NCBI GenBank assembly: GCA_964036275.1
Contig: OZ038437.1
Location: 1,554,501 to 1,618,500 of the forward strand
DNA length: 64,000 nt
Direction: 5' to 3'
Source of the DNA: Litoditis marina
Taxonomy: Eukaryota > Nematoda > Chromadorea > Rhabditida > Rhabditidae
A program made the translations under genes and the position numbers. The notes below the pieces were generated by a model, which was not told the origin of the DNA, did not search any database, and worked only from the letters and a program-made list of their open reading frames with translations. Below are positions 49,430 to 62,105 of this stretch, piece after piece. The stretch's first letter is position 1. The number at the start of each line of letters is the position of its first letter.

Positions 49430-52400
49430 ATGTTTACAGCACTCGTTTTGTTCGCCAGCGGGGCGTTCGCGTTGCGTATTTCACCCGAGACCCCGACTGA
49501 CTTTGCCATTCAACTATGTTCGACACAGCGACGACAGAAAACGCATGGTCACATGCAGGTAGATTTATCAGTAAATTCCGTTTTCGAAGGAGACCGGAAC
49601 AACACTTGAGCAGAGGTTTTGTTCTGGGCTTCTTTTAACTGTATTGTCATCAGAGAGCACAAACAACTCGTATATTAGTTTGATCAGTTCACGTGACATT
49701 CACATGACAATGCCGCGCGACACGCCACGCGTCCAATCAAAAGTGGGATACAGCAAACTTACGAGAAACCATGTTGCTCTCCGGTCTCCTTTAAGTAACT
49801 GTACAGTCTCACGAATGAGCGGAAAAAATTTTCGCTCGATGTTTTGGCCATGTATACTCTGTAAAGTGTCCATGAAATTTGACCCCTACTACAATCGAGT
49901 AGGTTAGAAAACATAAAATGAGATTTCAGTTCTATAATAAACACAAGCGATTCGATTCAAATTGTAAAGTCCTTCTTGCTTCATATGAGAGAGTAGGCTC
50001 AGCAAAACTTGGGTATACACTTCATTCTAAATCACGGGTCACTAAATCGCTATCTCACTAAATCACTAAATCGCGCTAACACCCCACACTTTTTATTTAC
50101 AATTTTCTCTGGTCAGTTCATAAGTGGCCAACTTTCAGTTCTTTCCCACTCCAGTGAAGTTTTGTGCCTCTATCCGTTCCTCAAAGCATCGTCGCAACCT
50201 TCTGAATGACTTACGCGGGACGACCTCCCATGATGCTAAAGTCACAGTTCGCTGGAGGCAGCTGACGGATAATCGATACTGTACTGTCGAGTTTATGGTG
50301 AGGTCAACTCTGATTAATTCCTCTTTTTTCCTCCTTATAGGGAAAAATTTGAATACATCCATAGCGAGAGCGGTTATACTGCTGGTAAAAAAATGACGTG
50401 AGACACGTCCGAATTCTGAAACTAGCAATTATAAAGTGAACTTACTTTCAGTACATGTCATTCAATATATTATCAGTGAAAAAAATGCATATTGATCGGC
50501 TTGGAATCACCAAAATCTTCAGGGTTACCAGCGCGACTACCGCCTGACCCCCGATTTCGGTGCCTATGAAGACTGTCAGTTTTCGCTGTCACGTCACGTC
50601 TACGCCTTGTCAGAGGTAAACGATGTTGGCTATGTTTAGCTTTCAAACTGTATCTCTTTTGTCTTTTTATACTAGCAAAATCTTACAATGTTGTATTTAT
50701 ACATCCAATTCAATCTATTTAAAGCACAAAAAGCTCGTATATTTGTAATTTTAGATTTCGCCATTCAAATTGTTCGCTCTTTTCACAGCAGTCAAATTCG
50801 ATTGAAGCGTTATCCCGCCCATACTCAGTCAGAACCAAAATAATCGATAGACGTATCGAGATCAAACTATAACGTAGATTTGTTCACTGCCTATATGTAA
50901 CTAGAACGTCAAACTGCCGAGGTGTTCCAGGCTCTTTCGTACAGCGGAATGGAGAGCGCGCCCCTCCGCTTCAACTCCACCAATAATCAGTGCCCCATCA
51001 TAGGTCTTCCCACCACTTATACGGTAATATTTCGTTCCGAATTGAGTAGTTTATTCGACGCGTGACGTTATACGAAAACTGGTCACATTCGAGTTGAAAA
51101 AAATTAACTGTTTATCGTGCTGAACTATGCCTAAAATCCACCAAGATCAAACTACAAACATTCCTGAGTTGGGTACAATAGCCATGTCTACATGCTCTAC
51201 TGTTATCCTCAGAAATATTTAGTCTGTGAAATTCGTGGCAATCAGAATTTTAATAAGATTCCATCGTGTTAAATTCTTCTGTATAACAGTTACTTTGACT
51301 TTAATTCTGTTTTGAATATAATAATATCACCCCCCTCCTCCCCCTATTGTATACTTTGTTCAGGACTACGTGTCGTGCAGTCTACTTCGGTACGAGTGGT
51401 ACGTGCTAGAATGGCATTCTGTGATTCGTTATGAGACCTTTCAAAATGGAAGTTACGGTAGGTCAAGCCAGTAATTCGATTTTCTCTCTTAAAATGAACT
51501 GAATCACACTTTGTTTGATAAGCTGCACAAACTTCTGAAAAAATTTGAAAGGTTGGATTGTGATTGTTTCTGTAAACAAATTCAGAAGAATGTTATGCTA
51601 AGAATATATTAGTGAACACTTTTAGTTTTTCGGTTTTCACCGACCTTCTAAGTTTCTCCTTCGAGTTCTTTTTTTGATTATGTCGCACCTATCCCTATCA
51701 CTCATTCAAGATTGATAGTTCTCGCATTCTCTGAGAACAGGTCACATTTTGATCCCTCTGATCTCTCGAAATGTGAATTCCAATAAGTTTTCAAAAGTTT
51801 GTGTTCGTAGTAAATCTAGTACACGCGGTATGTAATTTTATGCAATTTTCATTTGCAAGATACACAAGTTTCATTGTGTACTGTCATACTCTTTTTTCAT
51901 TAAATACAACCTATTAGAGTAAGGAAAAGGTTCTAACAGTTGAACGTTTGTCTCCTGCTTTGCGCACTATTTCACGAATTTCGCGAGGATAGGATACCCC
52001 GCCAGGATGTGAGAGCAGAAAAATAGCGCGTGCTTTAGGTAACGCAGGTTGAGATAGATTTGTCGAGATCTACGTGAATAAGGATACTTTGCACGTTTTT
52101 CTCACATTCAGGTAACTATTGGGCCAACCATTCTACCGCCTACGTGTTTCAACCAACCGATGAATTGGCCCGAAACGGAACGGAAAAGAACTGGCTGTCA
52201 CGTCTGATTCTACTCGATGCACGGTGAGACATAGATGGAAATCACTTTGGCCGAATTTCAGCGATTAGTCAACTACAAAAGCGAGAGAGCATGGAGGTCG
52301 ATGATATCACAAACAGACCTAGACAGTCTGCATCTCTCTGACCTGCGCACTCTCTTCGAGACCGCTTCAAAGGTGCTTTGCAAATTGGCTGGGAGTTTTA

Positions 52401-53802
52401 TCAGCTCTTTGTCATACGAAACACATGTTTTCTGAATGAAAAAGAATCTTGTTCAGCTCTTGTAGTGAGGGTTAACAACTTCTCACGAGAGTTTCGATCA
52501 GTTGGAAAACTCTAATACTGTGAGAAAAATTCTGGAATACACAAAAAAGCAAATTGTGAAGTGCACGGTTTCTGACATCGCACCGACTGTTTGTAGCTTC
52601 ATGAAAACTTTAGTTTACATTACTCGCCAAACAAAACGACACAAGATACCCTACGTTTCAAGCGATGGCGTGTAACGTATGTTTGTTCAATTTTTGCCAG
52701 CAAGCCGCGATTTCAAACTACAACTGAAATTTAGAAACTTTGTTCTCTTCTTACTTTCTCATATCACTCAATTCGCGGTAGTTTGATCTTCGGAATTCAA
52801 TATTCTTCCAACCAAAGCAAATAGTATAGAGTACTACGGTATTCTGTCGCATCAGTTAGTCAAAGACTATGAAATAATGAAGTCCCCCCGTTCCGCAACA
52901 ACATTAGATTGTTCTTGCCGTATTACTTCTCGGGTCTGGGCCGCATTAAAAGCCCTATCATAAATCACGGTTAAAGTGTCAGTTCTATGAGAGTTTACAC
53001 TTGAACTGAGCATATTGACACTAAGAGAGTGGCTACAGAAGAGAGCGACAGATGAAGAAAGAAAGAAAAAAGACAGAGAGAGGAAAGGTACAAAATACAG
53101 AAAGTGCGGGAGACTTAGAGAGGGAGGAGAAAAAGCTCTACAGAACTAGAAAGAGATTAAGGGCTGAGAGAGTGAAAGAAAAAACCATTGAAAACTCTTT
53201 AGCGATCCACTTGAACAGTAGAGTTTTTCTGTCCTCTTTGTCATCAAAACTACCTGAGATTCATGATTAGGTTAATGTGCTCAGTAAGAGATGTACTCAA
53301 AACCGTTTCGACCCTGATTCAAGACGTCTTCTAGCGGATAATTGAGAGAAATGAACATTGCTCTTACTTCATTGCACATTCAAACTTTCCTTCCGGTCCT
53401 TTTAAAAAAAGCCCAGCTCCATTGAGCTTCTTTGACATACGACATTTCGCCAGCTTCTCCCAAAAAAGCCAGGTTTGATGGAGCGTCTTTCAACTGCGAG
53501 CCACGGAAAAAAGTTTGAGAAATGGCACTCGTTCACGATTTTTGAACGAAATCATCCATCAGGATGGTCGTAAATCGTCGCGTTTTCTGGTTGTGTCACG
53601 GAAACGGACGAATTCAGCTTTTTTGGGTGGAAGATTGAACTGCGGAGGGGGGGGGGGGGAGTGAGATTTGTTGCAGATCGGAGGAGAAGAGTAACTCGGA
53701 TCAACAAGGCGAGAGATGGAGTAGGAGAGAAAGAGAGAGAGGGGGGGGGGGTGTGCGAAGAGAATATCTTGAGAAGGAGAGTGAAATAGAAGAGAGATAG
53801 TT

Positions 53803-53851
<49 letters not shown>

Positions 53852-53934
53852 GAGAGAGAGAGAGAGAGAGAGACGGTGGAGGTGAATAAGATAGAAAGCG
53901 AGAGCGTTGGGAGGAAAACAAAGAGGATGGAGAG

Positions 53935-53997
<63 letters not shown>

Positions 53998-56372
53998 GAA
54001 ACAAAGAGATGGCTCCCTCGCCCCTGTCCCCGTCCGATTCCCAGTCCATTTTCCATTCGATACCCCTAATCGGACTCACTTTTCATCTTCAAAGGCCGCC
54101 GCCACTACTAACAATAACAATGTATCAGGCGAGCTGCCTATATCTACATCAGCATCTCTTTCTCTGTTATCTCTGACGGTCTGCGTCTCTTACTAATGTG
54201 AACGTTACCGATTGTCTCTGATTATCTCTTTCTCTCCGTCTCTTTGTTCCCTCTCTCTACAATTAGTTCTCTCTCTCCCTCTATATCTCGAAGCATCGCT
54301 TTCCTTCTTATCTCTGACGTTCTGCTTCTCCCACTCGTGTGTGTGCTACCTGATATCTCTAAATTTCTTTGTTTCTCCATTTTGTTATATCTCTAGCTTC
54401 TCGCTCTCCTTTTCTCTGATTATTCACGAGTTTCGCCCGGGTGTCTAAAGATCAAACTACATACACAGCAGAATGGGGCTGCTGACACCGTTTAAGCCAC
54501 TACAATTCTAAACTACTCCTCCTCACATCGCATATAACATGAAGTATACAGCGTATGGCAAAGGGAGCTACTCTGTATGTTCTATATATTTCATATTCTA
54601 TTCTTGTACTACTATACTACTATACTACTTTTCGAAACAACGCCCTCCAAATGCGTTCCCATGCCGAACGACCGCCATTAAATATAGAATAAACCCATAA
54701 AAGGGGTCGATGATTGCCAGAATTAGCTTCATTACAGAACTGTAAACATTCGAGACTGAACCGACAGTCTGTGAAAAAACCAATAACACCTCATTTCTAC
54801 GTTCAATACTGTAGTTCACACCATTCCTATTGAGACTCTTAGAATACATACTACGTCTCCCCAGGGGTGTCATCTCTGTTCAACTAAAACTTTGAAGAGA
54901 GCTGGCAAAGCATATACTGGTACATCAACCATTTCTTCTTCTTCTTTCCTTTCTGATAATGTGAAAGGAACTCGTACTAGAAGTATGGAATAGTCCCGGA
55001 ACGTAGGAAGTATAAGGAACTGCGCACTTCATATATGGGCCTTTCTGAGTTCTACTGTGTATCACGTGTTCTACGCGATAATTCAGTCGACCGCCAGTTA
55101 CCATTTCTCTGTTTTCTTCACGTGTAATTTTGCAGGTCAAATGGTTGTGACCGCGCGTCCGTGCTGGTTCGACTGGAGCCCAATTGGCCCCTCTCCACCT
55201 CTATTTCGGTCACCTACAAAGTGGTTCACAGTCGAAAAAGGGTACGTTCTGGTTAACTCTTTTTTTACTTCAGGAGAAATATCCCTATAACATCAGAACA
55301 GGATGTTTTTCTTTAGAACATACGAAAAGTATTTGGGCAAGATGGAGAAAGTTAGAGTACCAACCTCCCGTGACATTAAGCCTGAGTTGGGAAACTATAT
55401 AGTAGATAAACCACGGCGGTAAGAATTTTTAGAGCTGAACTTCTAATTAATTACACGTTTTCTGTATTTTATAGAGGGTTTTCATTTCCAGATTTCCACC
55501 CAGATGATCTATTCGGGACCGATTCCCAGTTGGGTCGATTTCGATTTTGATCTACGCCAACACGTGGGAAGACATGAAGTTTGCGTACATGTGAGTTGTT
55601 GGCTATTCCGACAAGCATCGTATTAGGAGTCAATTGAATAGTCACGTGAACTTAGCATTCTAATGAGGAATCGTGCACTTTGTCATTGCACGTTTGTCAA
55701 TTCTGCTGTGTTCAACATGTTTCATGTGACTCTGCAATTGACTGACAGTATATGAAAACAATGAAGTTCCGAAATCAAATAATGAAATAGTGCCACTAGA
55801 ACAGTTTCTTGAGAATGCTGTTATAAAATTTTGCACGAAAAAACTACTCTTACACGTAGTCTCGTTCAAATCAAAGAACTTCCCATGATACTTTGTATTG
55901 GAAAGTTAAACTTTGTTCTATTTTTGAGAGAGAAGATCAGTTTTACCACTATTTTAAATGACTATGTCTCATATTGTTAATAAGACAATCTTATGAGTGG
56001 TTTGGCAGTAGAAGTCCCTTTGAGATCATCTCATTAAGAAAATCACATCAGTTTCTCAAGATTCTATTGAACGTTATGCTACAACGTAGAAGTTTGGTAA
56101 GGTAGTTCATGAGATGGTCATGAGGTTCTTGAGAGACGATCTCATGAGTTACTAATACTATTGTGCCCAAGTTGGTTATGACGTCATCAATCGATATCTG
56201 ATTCCAGATGTCAGCCAAGGGGCTCCCGTCCATAGGAGAAAAGGTGTGCCGGGTACTGGTCGACGAGTTGGACTGTCCCTTTCCAGAGAAACTTCTCTCT
56301 TTCTCTGGAATCTCCACGTGTCTATGCTCTCTCGTTCTGTTTTTGAGCTCATACGTATTTTTGTAGTTTGAT
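49430..56372 (+). CDS. Secreted or membrane-tethered glycoprotein, unrecognised family (9 exons, 349 aa)
   Basis: Exons 49430-49558, 50139-50297, 50523-50615, 50931-51023, 51364-51457, 52112-52223, 55136-55241, 55492-55590, 56208-56372 (TGA). Phases agree throughout. Residues 1-14 (MFTALVLFASGAFA) are a signal peptide. Four N-glycosylation sequons are visible: Asn142, Asn186, Asn195, Asn211. About ten cysteines are spread over the chain, suggesting a disulphide-bonded ectodomain. Beta-strand-like stretches include SISVTYKVVH and VDFDFDL. The last 20 residues are hydrophobic (STCLCSLVLFF...), so a membrane anchor is possible. The last exon runs into a TGTAGTTTGATC repeat, which supplies its stop; the gene end is therefore the weakest part. 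The start was chosen at the second of two overlapping ATGs because only it gives the signal peptide. I do not recognise the family. Confidence 0.7.
52268..52370. mobile_element. CTACAAAAGCGAGAG-family element
   Basis: CTACAAAAGCGAGAG, ATGGAGGTCGATG, GACAGTCTGCATCTCTCTG and GCGCACTCTCTTCG in order, inside the long intron of the glycoprotein gene. Confidence 0.65.
53806..53998. repeat. (GA)n tracts
   Basis: Two long GA runs in the 2.9-kb intron of the glycoprotein gene, with poly-G runs just upstream (53647-53660, 53742-53750). Confidence 0.95.
55628..55743. mobile_element. Palindromic element, AGTCAATTGAATAGTCACGTGAA ends in two parts
   Basis: Left end AGTCAATTGAATAGTCACG, right end the inverted CATGTGACTCTGCAATTGACT-type sequence. 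Related copies at 58541-58652 and 11445-11535, with a fragment near 44800. It lies in the last intron of the glycoprotein gene. Confidence 0.7.
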
Positions 56373-57424
56373 CCCATAAAAGTGATAATTATAAAATTGT
56401 CAATATTTTTATCAAACTTTTCTAGTCTAGCTGTGCGAACGTTATTTTCATCTCCATCTCATGAATTCTGGTCATTCGATTCCTGAAAACTGATAATTTC
56501 AACGATATCTATGATTATGTAGTTTCACCTCGTTGCATTTTGTAGTTTGATATTTGTCAAAAAATGCTCTGTCTCCCCTTCTCTGCACTCTCCGCCTGTC
56601 TACACTCCCTAGTCCTGATTGCAGTTTTACGCTCTTGTTGATTTCTATTTTCTACACTACACCCAAAGTCACATAAAACGTGAAGAATCACTACAAAACG
56701 TGTACTTTTTATTGCACGTTTTTTATTACTGATGTATTTCTCACGTTGCACGTTGTCAAGAAGTTTAAAACATTCTTTGATTTCATGGTTGTAAATATGG
56801 AGTGCATTTTATAACCTCCCTCAAACGATAGTTACAAGTCTTATCTTCTAGATTTGCCCTAGTTATTTTACCGAATTTGCTCTACGATCATTCTTTCTAA
56901 TTATATGAATGTGCTCAGTAAAAGATGTACTCAAAAATCGTTTCGACCCTGATTCAAGACGATTCTTTCGCTAATTTTCGAGCTTGTATGTTTCAAATAC
57001 AGTGCCGTATTGTCTCAGAAACCACGTGGTTTATTAAAATTTTAAATAATTGAAGTCCTCTCCAGATGTTCGAACTATGAAAAAATTTCCACCTATTCTT
57101 TTAACATAGTTTCTCTTACAAATCTACTTTATTGTTTTGTTTCGAATACTGTCTTGAAATATGGAAGGCGATACTGACCTGAGTAAAACCTAAATAAAAA
57201 GTGTCAGAAAACAAAAAAGTCAGTGTTACTTTTATTTTTAAATAAGTTTAATTCAATTCCCTAACCCATCTCCATAAGTTAGTTTGAATGTACTTCATGA
57301 TTATCGATTTTCAATCGAGTGGAAGTTGCGTGAGCATTGGTTGGCGCTGCGCCATACCCCATAAAATAGGGTAATAAAGGATGGGGGGCAGGCAGATAGA
57401 AAGAGAATGGCAGGAAATTGGGAA

Positions 57425-57431
57425 TAGAGAG

Positions 57432-57484
<53 letters not shown>
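57425..57484. repeat. (GA)n microsatellite
   Basis: Nearly pure GA run of about 55 bp. Confidence 0.95.
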
Positions 57485-57488
<4 letters not shown>

Positions 57489-57601
57489 GACAGATGTGAG
57501 AGAGAGGGAGGAAAATAGAGACAGACCGGGGGATGAAGAGAGACATAGAAAATAAAGCAAGAAAAGAAGGGATAAAAAGCAGATATACGAAGTCGTTGTT
57601 A

Positions 57602-57664
57602 GGCTGCGTTCATACTTTTTTGCTCTGCATCTAGCTGCACCTGCAAAAGTGTGAACGAAGCCTC
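57602..57664. repeat. Foldback, GGCTGCGTTCATACTTTTTTGC arms in ~20-bp pairs
   Basis: The left arm (GCGTTCATACTTTTTTGC) pairs with the right arm (GCAAAAGTGTGAACGAAGCC) with two mismatches around a ~20-bp loop. Confidence 0.75.
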
Positions 57665-58540
57665 AGGAGGAGTAAGCACGCTGATACTGAGAGCTATATC
57701 TCTAGTTTGGGGCCAGTTTTTTTCAAACTCACGCTTTTATTTTTATTTGAGAATAGAGCTGTGAGTGCAAATCAAACCACAAAGGTTAAATTCAACGTAA
57801 CCCTTAGCCTCATGTACTTGTTTTCACCTTCAAACCACTTGGCTGACTGATGGGTCCAAAAACTTGCGTTTCATCAATAAAATCGCCGTGTTTCACACTT
57901 TGCGGCAAACTCTTCACGCAAAAAGCGGAAGGTCACCAATTAGCACAAAAAATGTCTGTACGGTCATGTACAGATTGCAATCACCTAGACAATAGCCGTA
58001 TTCTCTCGGCTTTTTTTATGAAGGTACTCTCTCGTGTCGGCAAGTTCATAAGCTATAAATATTCACGGTACAGTAACCTGAATTAGCGTTTAAAAAACAT
58101 TTGTTTATTGTAAAGTTTTATATTTTCGCAATATAGAAAGTGCTATGCTTAAAACCTCCTATTATGATTCAAGCCAATGTTGGTTTCTACGTTTAAACTC
58201 ATTTCCTTGCTGAAAAATCGGGTTCAACTCCACGTCAACTTCAAAGTTTCGGCGAATTGACCGAAAAAACTTCTGGTGAGGTAATTTCAAGGCCTTTCAT
58301 GAGTACATGTTGAAGGAAATCGTACGAGCTTCTGGCCGATTTCCATGAAATCTCGCCGGTTTTCTCGAGATAACCATGCTGTCCGCGTCTGGTATGCTTG
58401 CGTGAACCTGCAACTGATCTCGCGAATGACCTCCATTTCATCGCCCGGCAAATTTGGCGCCAAAACACGGGTTTACAAATCAAGAAATTCAGACCGCTCT
58501 GGCATTCGTGTTGATCATGGTTGACTTTTTACTAGAAGCA

Positions 58541-58652
58541 CATTGAATAGTCACGGGAAGTTTGCATTCTAATGATGAATCGTGCTCTTTGTAGTTGCAC
58601 GTCTCTGAGTTTTGCTGTGTCTAACATGTTTCACGTGACTGTGCAGTTGACT
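58541..58652. mobile_element. Palindromic CACGTG element, third copy
   Basis: ATTGAATAGTCACGGGAAG to TTTCACGTGACTGTGCAGTT, the same layout as 55628-55743. Confidence 0.7.
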
Positions 58653-59827
58653 AACAGAATAGTTGTAGTTTGATCTGTGTACACATCAAGCATTCTTCAC
58701 CTTTCAACTTATCTCCTCTTTCCGAAAAGGTTACTAGCAGCGTGAAATTCATTTGTTAAATCGCGATTAGAGTCCTGTTTTATTTAATTTCTTACTTTCA
58801 GTCTTCCATTCTTGTTTACTAATTGAATCACAATGCTCATGGTGATAATCTAGTATCCACTCCCTATAAAGTTCAACCGATATTGTAAATTATGTAGTTT
58901 GAACTTAGGGTTCAATGTAGACCTAGACTCCCACTTCTTTCTGAATGTTTTGAAATGTAGAACTTCCGGCGCTCTGTAGTTCAGAGATCATGCTGTTCGT
59001 TAATGGTGCTGTAAAACTTAACGAACAAAAATTCTCCATCAAAAAAACCCAACGCACTCTCGAGGGAATTTAATAGTTGGTGAGGTTTGAACTCCGGATG
59101 TTTGTAACTTTGGTGGTAAGTCGCTTTCGACTGAGTGAGAGTTCATTATAAGAAATATTTTCATATTTGTGTTGACCCGTTCATAAATGCTCAAGAAATT
59201 TCGAAAACACACTGTATGCGTCTACATGTGTGAGACTGTGTGGTTCGCTCGAGGCAGGTAGATCTACATAGTTCGCTCAGTGTTGCAGTACTTGTAGTTT
59301 GATCTAACGTCATTGCAGTCCTACAACGAGACCTCTGATGTCAGCGGACATCAAACTACAACACATCACCCCTCTAGGCCTCGCCATTTTCAAATAAACG
59401 GTGTAGGTTGCCTCTCCACGCTGTGTTTGTAGTTTGACCCAGTGTCTGTTCGGTCGGAATTCATGAACTACAGTGAGTATTGAGATCAAACTACATACTA
59501 CAACGACGATTTGGTTGTTCCCTATATATACCCCATTTAGGTGACGATCGATACAACTCTAGTATGCGAGATATGATTGGGAAAGGGCCAAAGGATAGGT
59601 AATAAATTGTATGTCGTTTGAAATATGGCTCGGCCGAGAGGGGGCGTGGCCTGGCAGACAACGCGCACCGCCTCTCTCCCCCTCGACACACCACGCAACC
59701 GGGCACACCGGTTTACTGGTAGTATTTTAGGAGATTTACTGGTAGTAGTACTAGTAGTTAATTGAAAAACTTGTTTTTGGTATTGTACTAAACGCTTTAG
59801 TATTTTCACCTGTGTAGCGTTCAGCTT

Positions 59828-59954
59828 TGTCGCGACAGGCGACAGCTTTAATATATACGATTCAAACGCGCGCCATAACAAGACGCGTCAACGCTACGAT
59901 TGGCGCGAACGCGGTGCTTTGCCGCGCTGCAAAGTTTGATAATTTTAGGATCAC
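59828..59954 (+). repeat. 127-bp direct repeat, left copy
   Basis: Identical base for base to 63874-64000, offset 4046 bp. The right copy reaches the window edge, so the repeat may be longer. It includes AACGCGCGCCATAACAAGAC and GCGAACGCGG. Confidence 0.95.
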
Positions 59955-60205
59955 TTACGCTCACGATTACGGAACGGAAGGTTGTTGATGGTCCTAACGA
60001 ATATTACGCATAATTTATGATGGCAATATAGTTTACGCTTACGAACGCATATTACACAGCACAATACACACGATAACTAACGAAATGAAGATCCAGAAGT
60101 CTGAGCTTCATGTGATTCCCCATGTTTATTGTAGATAGATATAATATATTAAACTGTATATACTTTTATGTGTTATGTTTATTATATGTATGTATTTACA
60201 CTACA

Positions 60206-60262
60206 AACGGGCATAGGAATCGGAGTTCTCCTTGGCCATCTTCTTGTACTCCACGAAACTAT
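60206..60262 (-). CDS. Possible last exon of a minus-strand gene
   Basis: After a CTCATAG acceptor the minus strand reads FVEYKKMAKENSDSYARL and stops with TAG. Codons (AAG, GAG, AAC, TCC, ATG GCC) are of the kind favoured in highly expressed nematode genes. No upstream exon was found in the window; it may lie beyond 64000 or this may be a fragment. I cannot name the protein. Confidence 0.3.
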
Positions 60263-60791
60263 GAGTAATTCCCTAGAGGAATTACAGGTCTTTGCCCAGT
60301 ACAATTGCCACCCAAAATACCACTGAACCACCATGTTTTACGCTGTTAGTTACAAGATGACACCCTATTTGGGGTTAGGAAAGACAGCCTACGAAGAGAG
60401 CAATTGCTGGCGCAAAATGGTGCATCGGCAAAATACGATTACGATAAACATACGCTACGCAAGCTTACACATCACCAACGCTAGAATGATCATTTACGCG
60501 ATTCCAATACGATTTATACTTCCCGTTGTATGAAATTCAGAACGAGTTTGCATCATTTCGTCAAGCAGGAGAAAGCGCGCCCCAACTCTAATCATCATTT
60601 AGCATTGGAGCAGCTTCCGGTAAAAAAGGGCGCCATAACTTTTTTACGAATTTCGAACACGATTATTTACAAAATTACGCTTTTATTTTTTTTACGCTGT
60701 TTGTTTTGTTTTTATTTCTTTATGTCGATATTATTATGATGAATACGACATGTAGTACGTTAAGCAATAAGGACACGAACGCTTATTCCAG

Positions 60792-60872
60792 AACGCTCAA
60801 AGGAAATCGGGGAACAACGAGAACTTCGCTATGGAAAGCATTTTCAAGAAGTACACTGACATCAAGATTCAG
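60792..60872 (+). CDS. Possible internal exon, unassigned
   Basis: Between TTATTCCAG and a CAG|GTACAT donor the frame reads NAQRKSGNN then ENFAMESIFKKYTDIKIQ, 27 codons in phase 0. An upstream open segment (60530-60632, ending CCG|GTAAAA) is in compatible phase. The next good acceptor (before 60985) gives an immediate stop. Could be a decayed or very short gene. Confidence 0.25.
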
Positions 60873-61717
60873 GTACATATTAACACACGCTCACATTTTT
60901 ACGCGGACTAAGAAGACGAAAAATCGACTCGACTATACGAGTACGATATTGAAAATGACGCAAAAGGACACTTCTTTTTTTTCAGTCGTAGAGATGAAGA
61001 TGTTCCCTTCCCAGTGGACTGAAGATGAGAATTCACGAGGACAAAAGGAGGAAGCCACGAATGAAGGTAATTGTTTTTTTTACACGTTTATATTTTTTAA
61101 AGTGGTTCTCCGTAGTCGGAGAGGTGGATTTGAACCACTACACGCTCACATTTTAAGCGGCATTCCTTCGGGAAAAGTGGGGTGATGACCATTGCCGATG
61201 ATTACGCTAGTTGTGGTTCTCCAGTGCGGAGAGATGGGTTGAAACCATCACACAATTCCTTGTTGGACTGTTACACTATTTTGGACTATCTTTTCAGCTA
61301 ATGGACTCTCACGATAGGTATAGTTAGATTAAGTTAGGTTCACGATGAGTTTCGCGTTTCCTGTCGACGGCGAGCCGACGACAGGCCGAAACAGTACGAT
61401 AGACCACGCGGTCACGTCAACATTGTCACACGACGATGTTGAAACTTGTTCATGTCTAGGTAGTTTATGTGTTTCAGGCCAGGAGAGGGACCGCATCGGG
61501 ATCACCACGCAATACCACGATTGACCACGCGGTCAGAACAAAAATATTTTAACGCATTATAAGTCTTAAGGTATATAGCGATATAGGTGGACTATTTATA
61601 AAACACTGGACTATGCACATATCACGAGTACGCAAGTCACGGACAGGAAGACACAAGGACACAAAGGAAAAGGGTTAGGGTAATGGTACGCAAGGTCTAT
61701 TTTTTTTTTGTCCTACG

Positions 61718-62105
61718 CAACGAAAAGGCCAGGAAGATTACCGACAGCGACTGTGAATGGAGACACCTGGACTGGTCAGACGTCTCCGCGGCACAGGCTG
61801 GAAGGGTAAGTCTTACGCAACGAAAATCCCAGGAAGATTACCGAAGGCGACTGTGAATGGAGACACCTGGATTGACGTCTCCAGACGTCTCCGCGGCACA
61901 GGCTGGAAGGTTAAGTCTTCACGCAATGAAAATGTCAGGCAACTTAGCAACAGCGACTGTGAATGGAGACACCTGGATTGGTCAGACGTCTCCGCGGCAC
62001 AGGCTGGAAGGCTGAGTTGTAACGATACGCGACGGGAGCAAGTAATATGTCATGAAGCTTAGCGGCAGCGACTGTGATAGGCACACGCTGGATGGCTAAG
62101 TTACC
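61718..62105 (+). repeat. ~100-bp tandem repeats, 3 full and 1 partial
   Basis: Units share GCGACTGTGAATGGAGACAC and ACGTCTCCGCGGCACAGGCT, with lengths of roughly 95-110 bp. The first ends in a donor-like GGTAAGTC. A lone partial copy is near 62595. One frame reads DCEWRHLDWSDVSAAQAGR in units 1 and 3, but unit 2 breaks it. Confidence 0.8.

Larger units (their letters stand above)
56373..59827. other. Intergenic repeats, no gene seen
   Basis: Contains a GA tract (57425-57484), a foldback (57602-57664), a CACGTG-type element (58541-58652), and several paired TGTAGTTTGATC / GATCAAACTACA motifs (for example 59275 with 59350, 59430 with 59485). ORFs here have no coding support. Confidence 0.6.

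Noticed and set aside
53552..54196. Long ORFs on both strands
   Set aside because: Driven by the GA tracts at 53806-53998.
55307..55431. Extra exon of the glycoprotein gene (reading TYEKYLGKMEKVRVPTSRD)
   Set aside because: Open and flanked by an acceptor and a GTAAGA donor, but including it forces the next exon into an early stop, while skipping it keeps all phases.
61757..62062. 101-codon ORF over the ~100-bp tandem repeats
   Set aside because: Different units contribute different frames, so the repeat is not coding as a whole.
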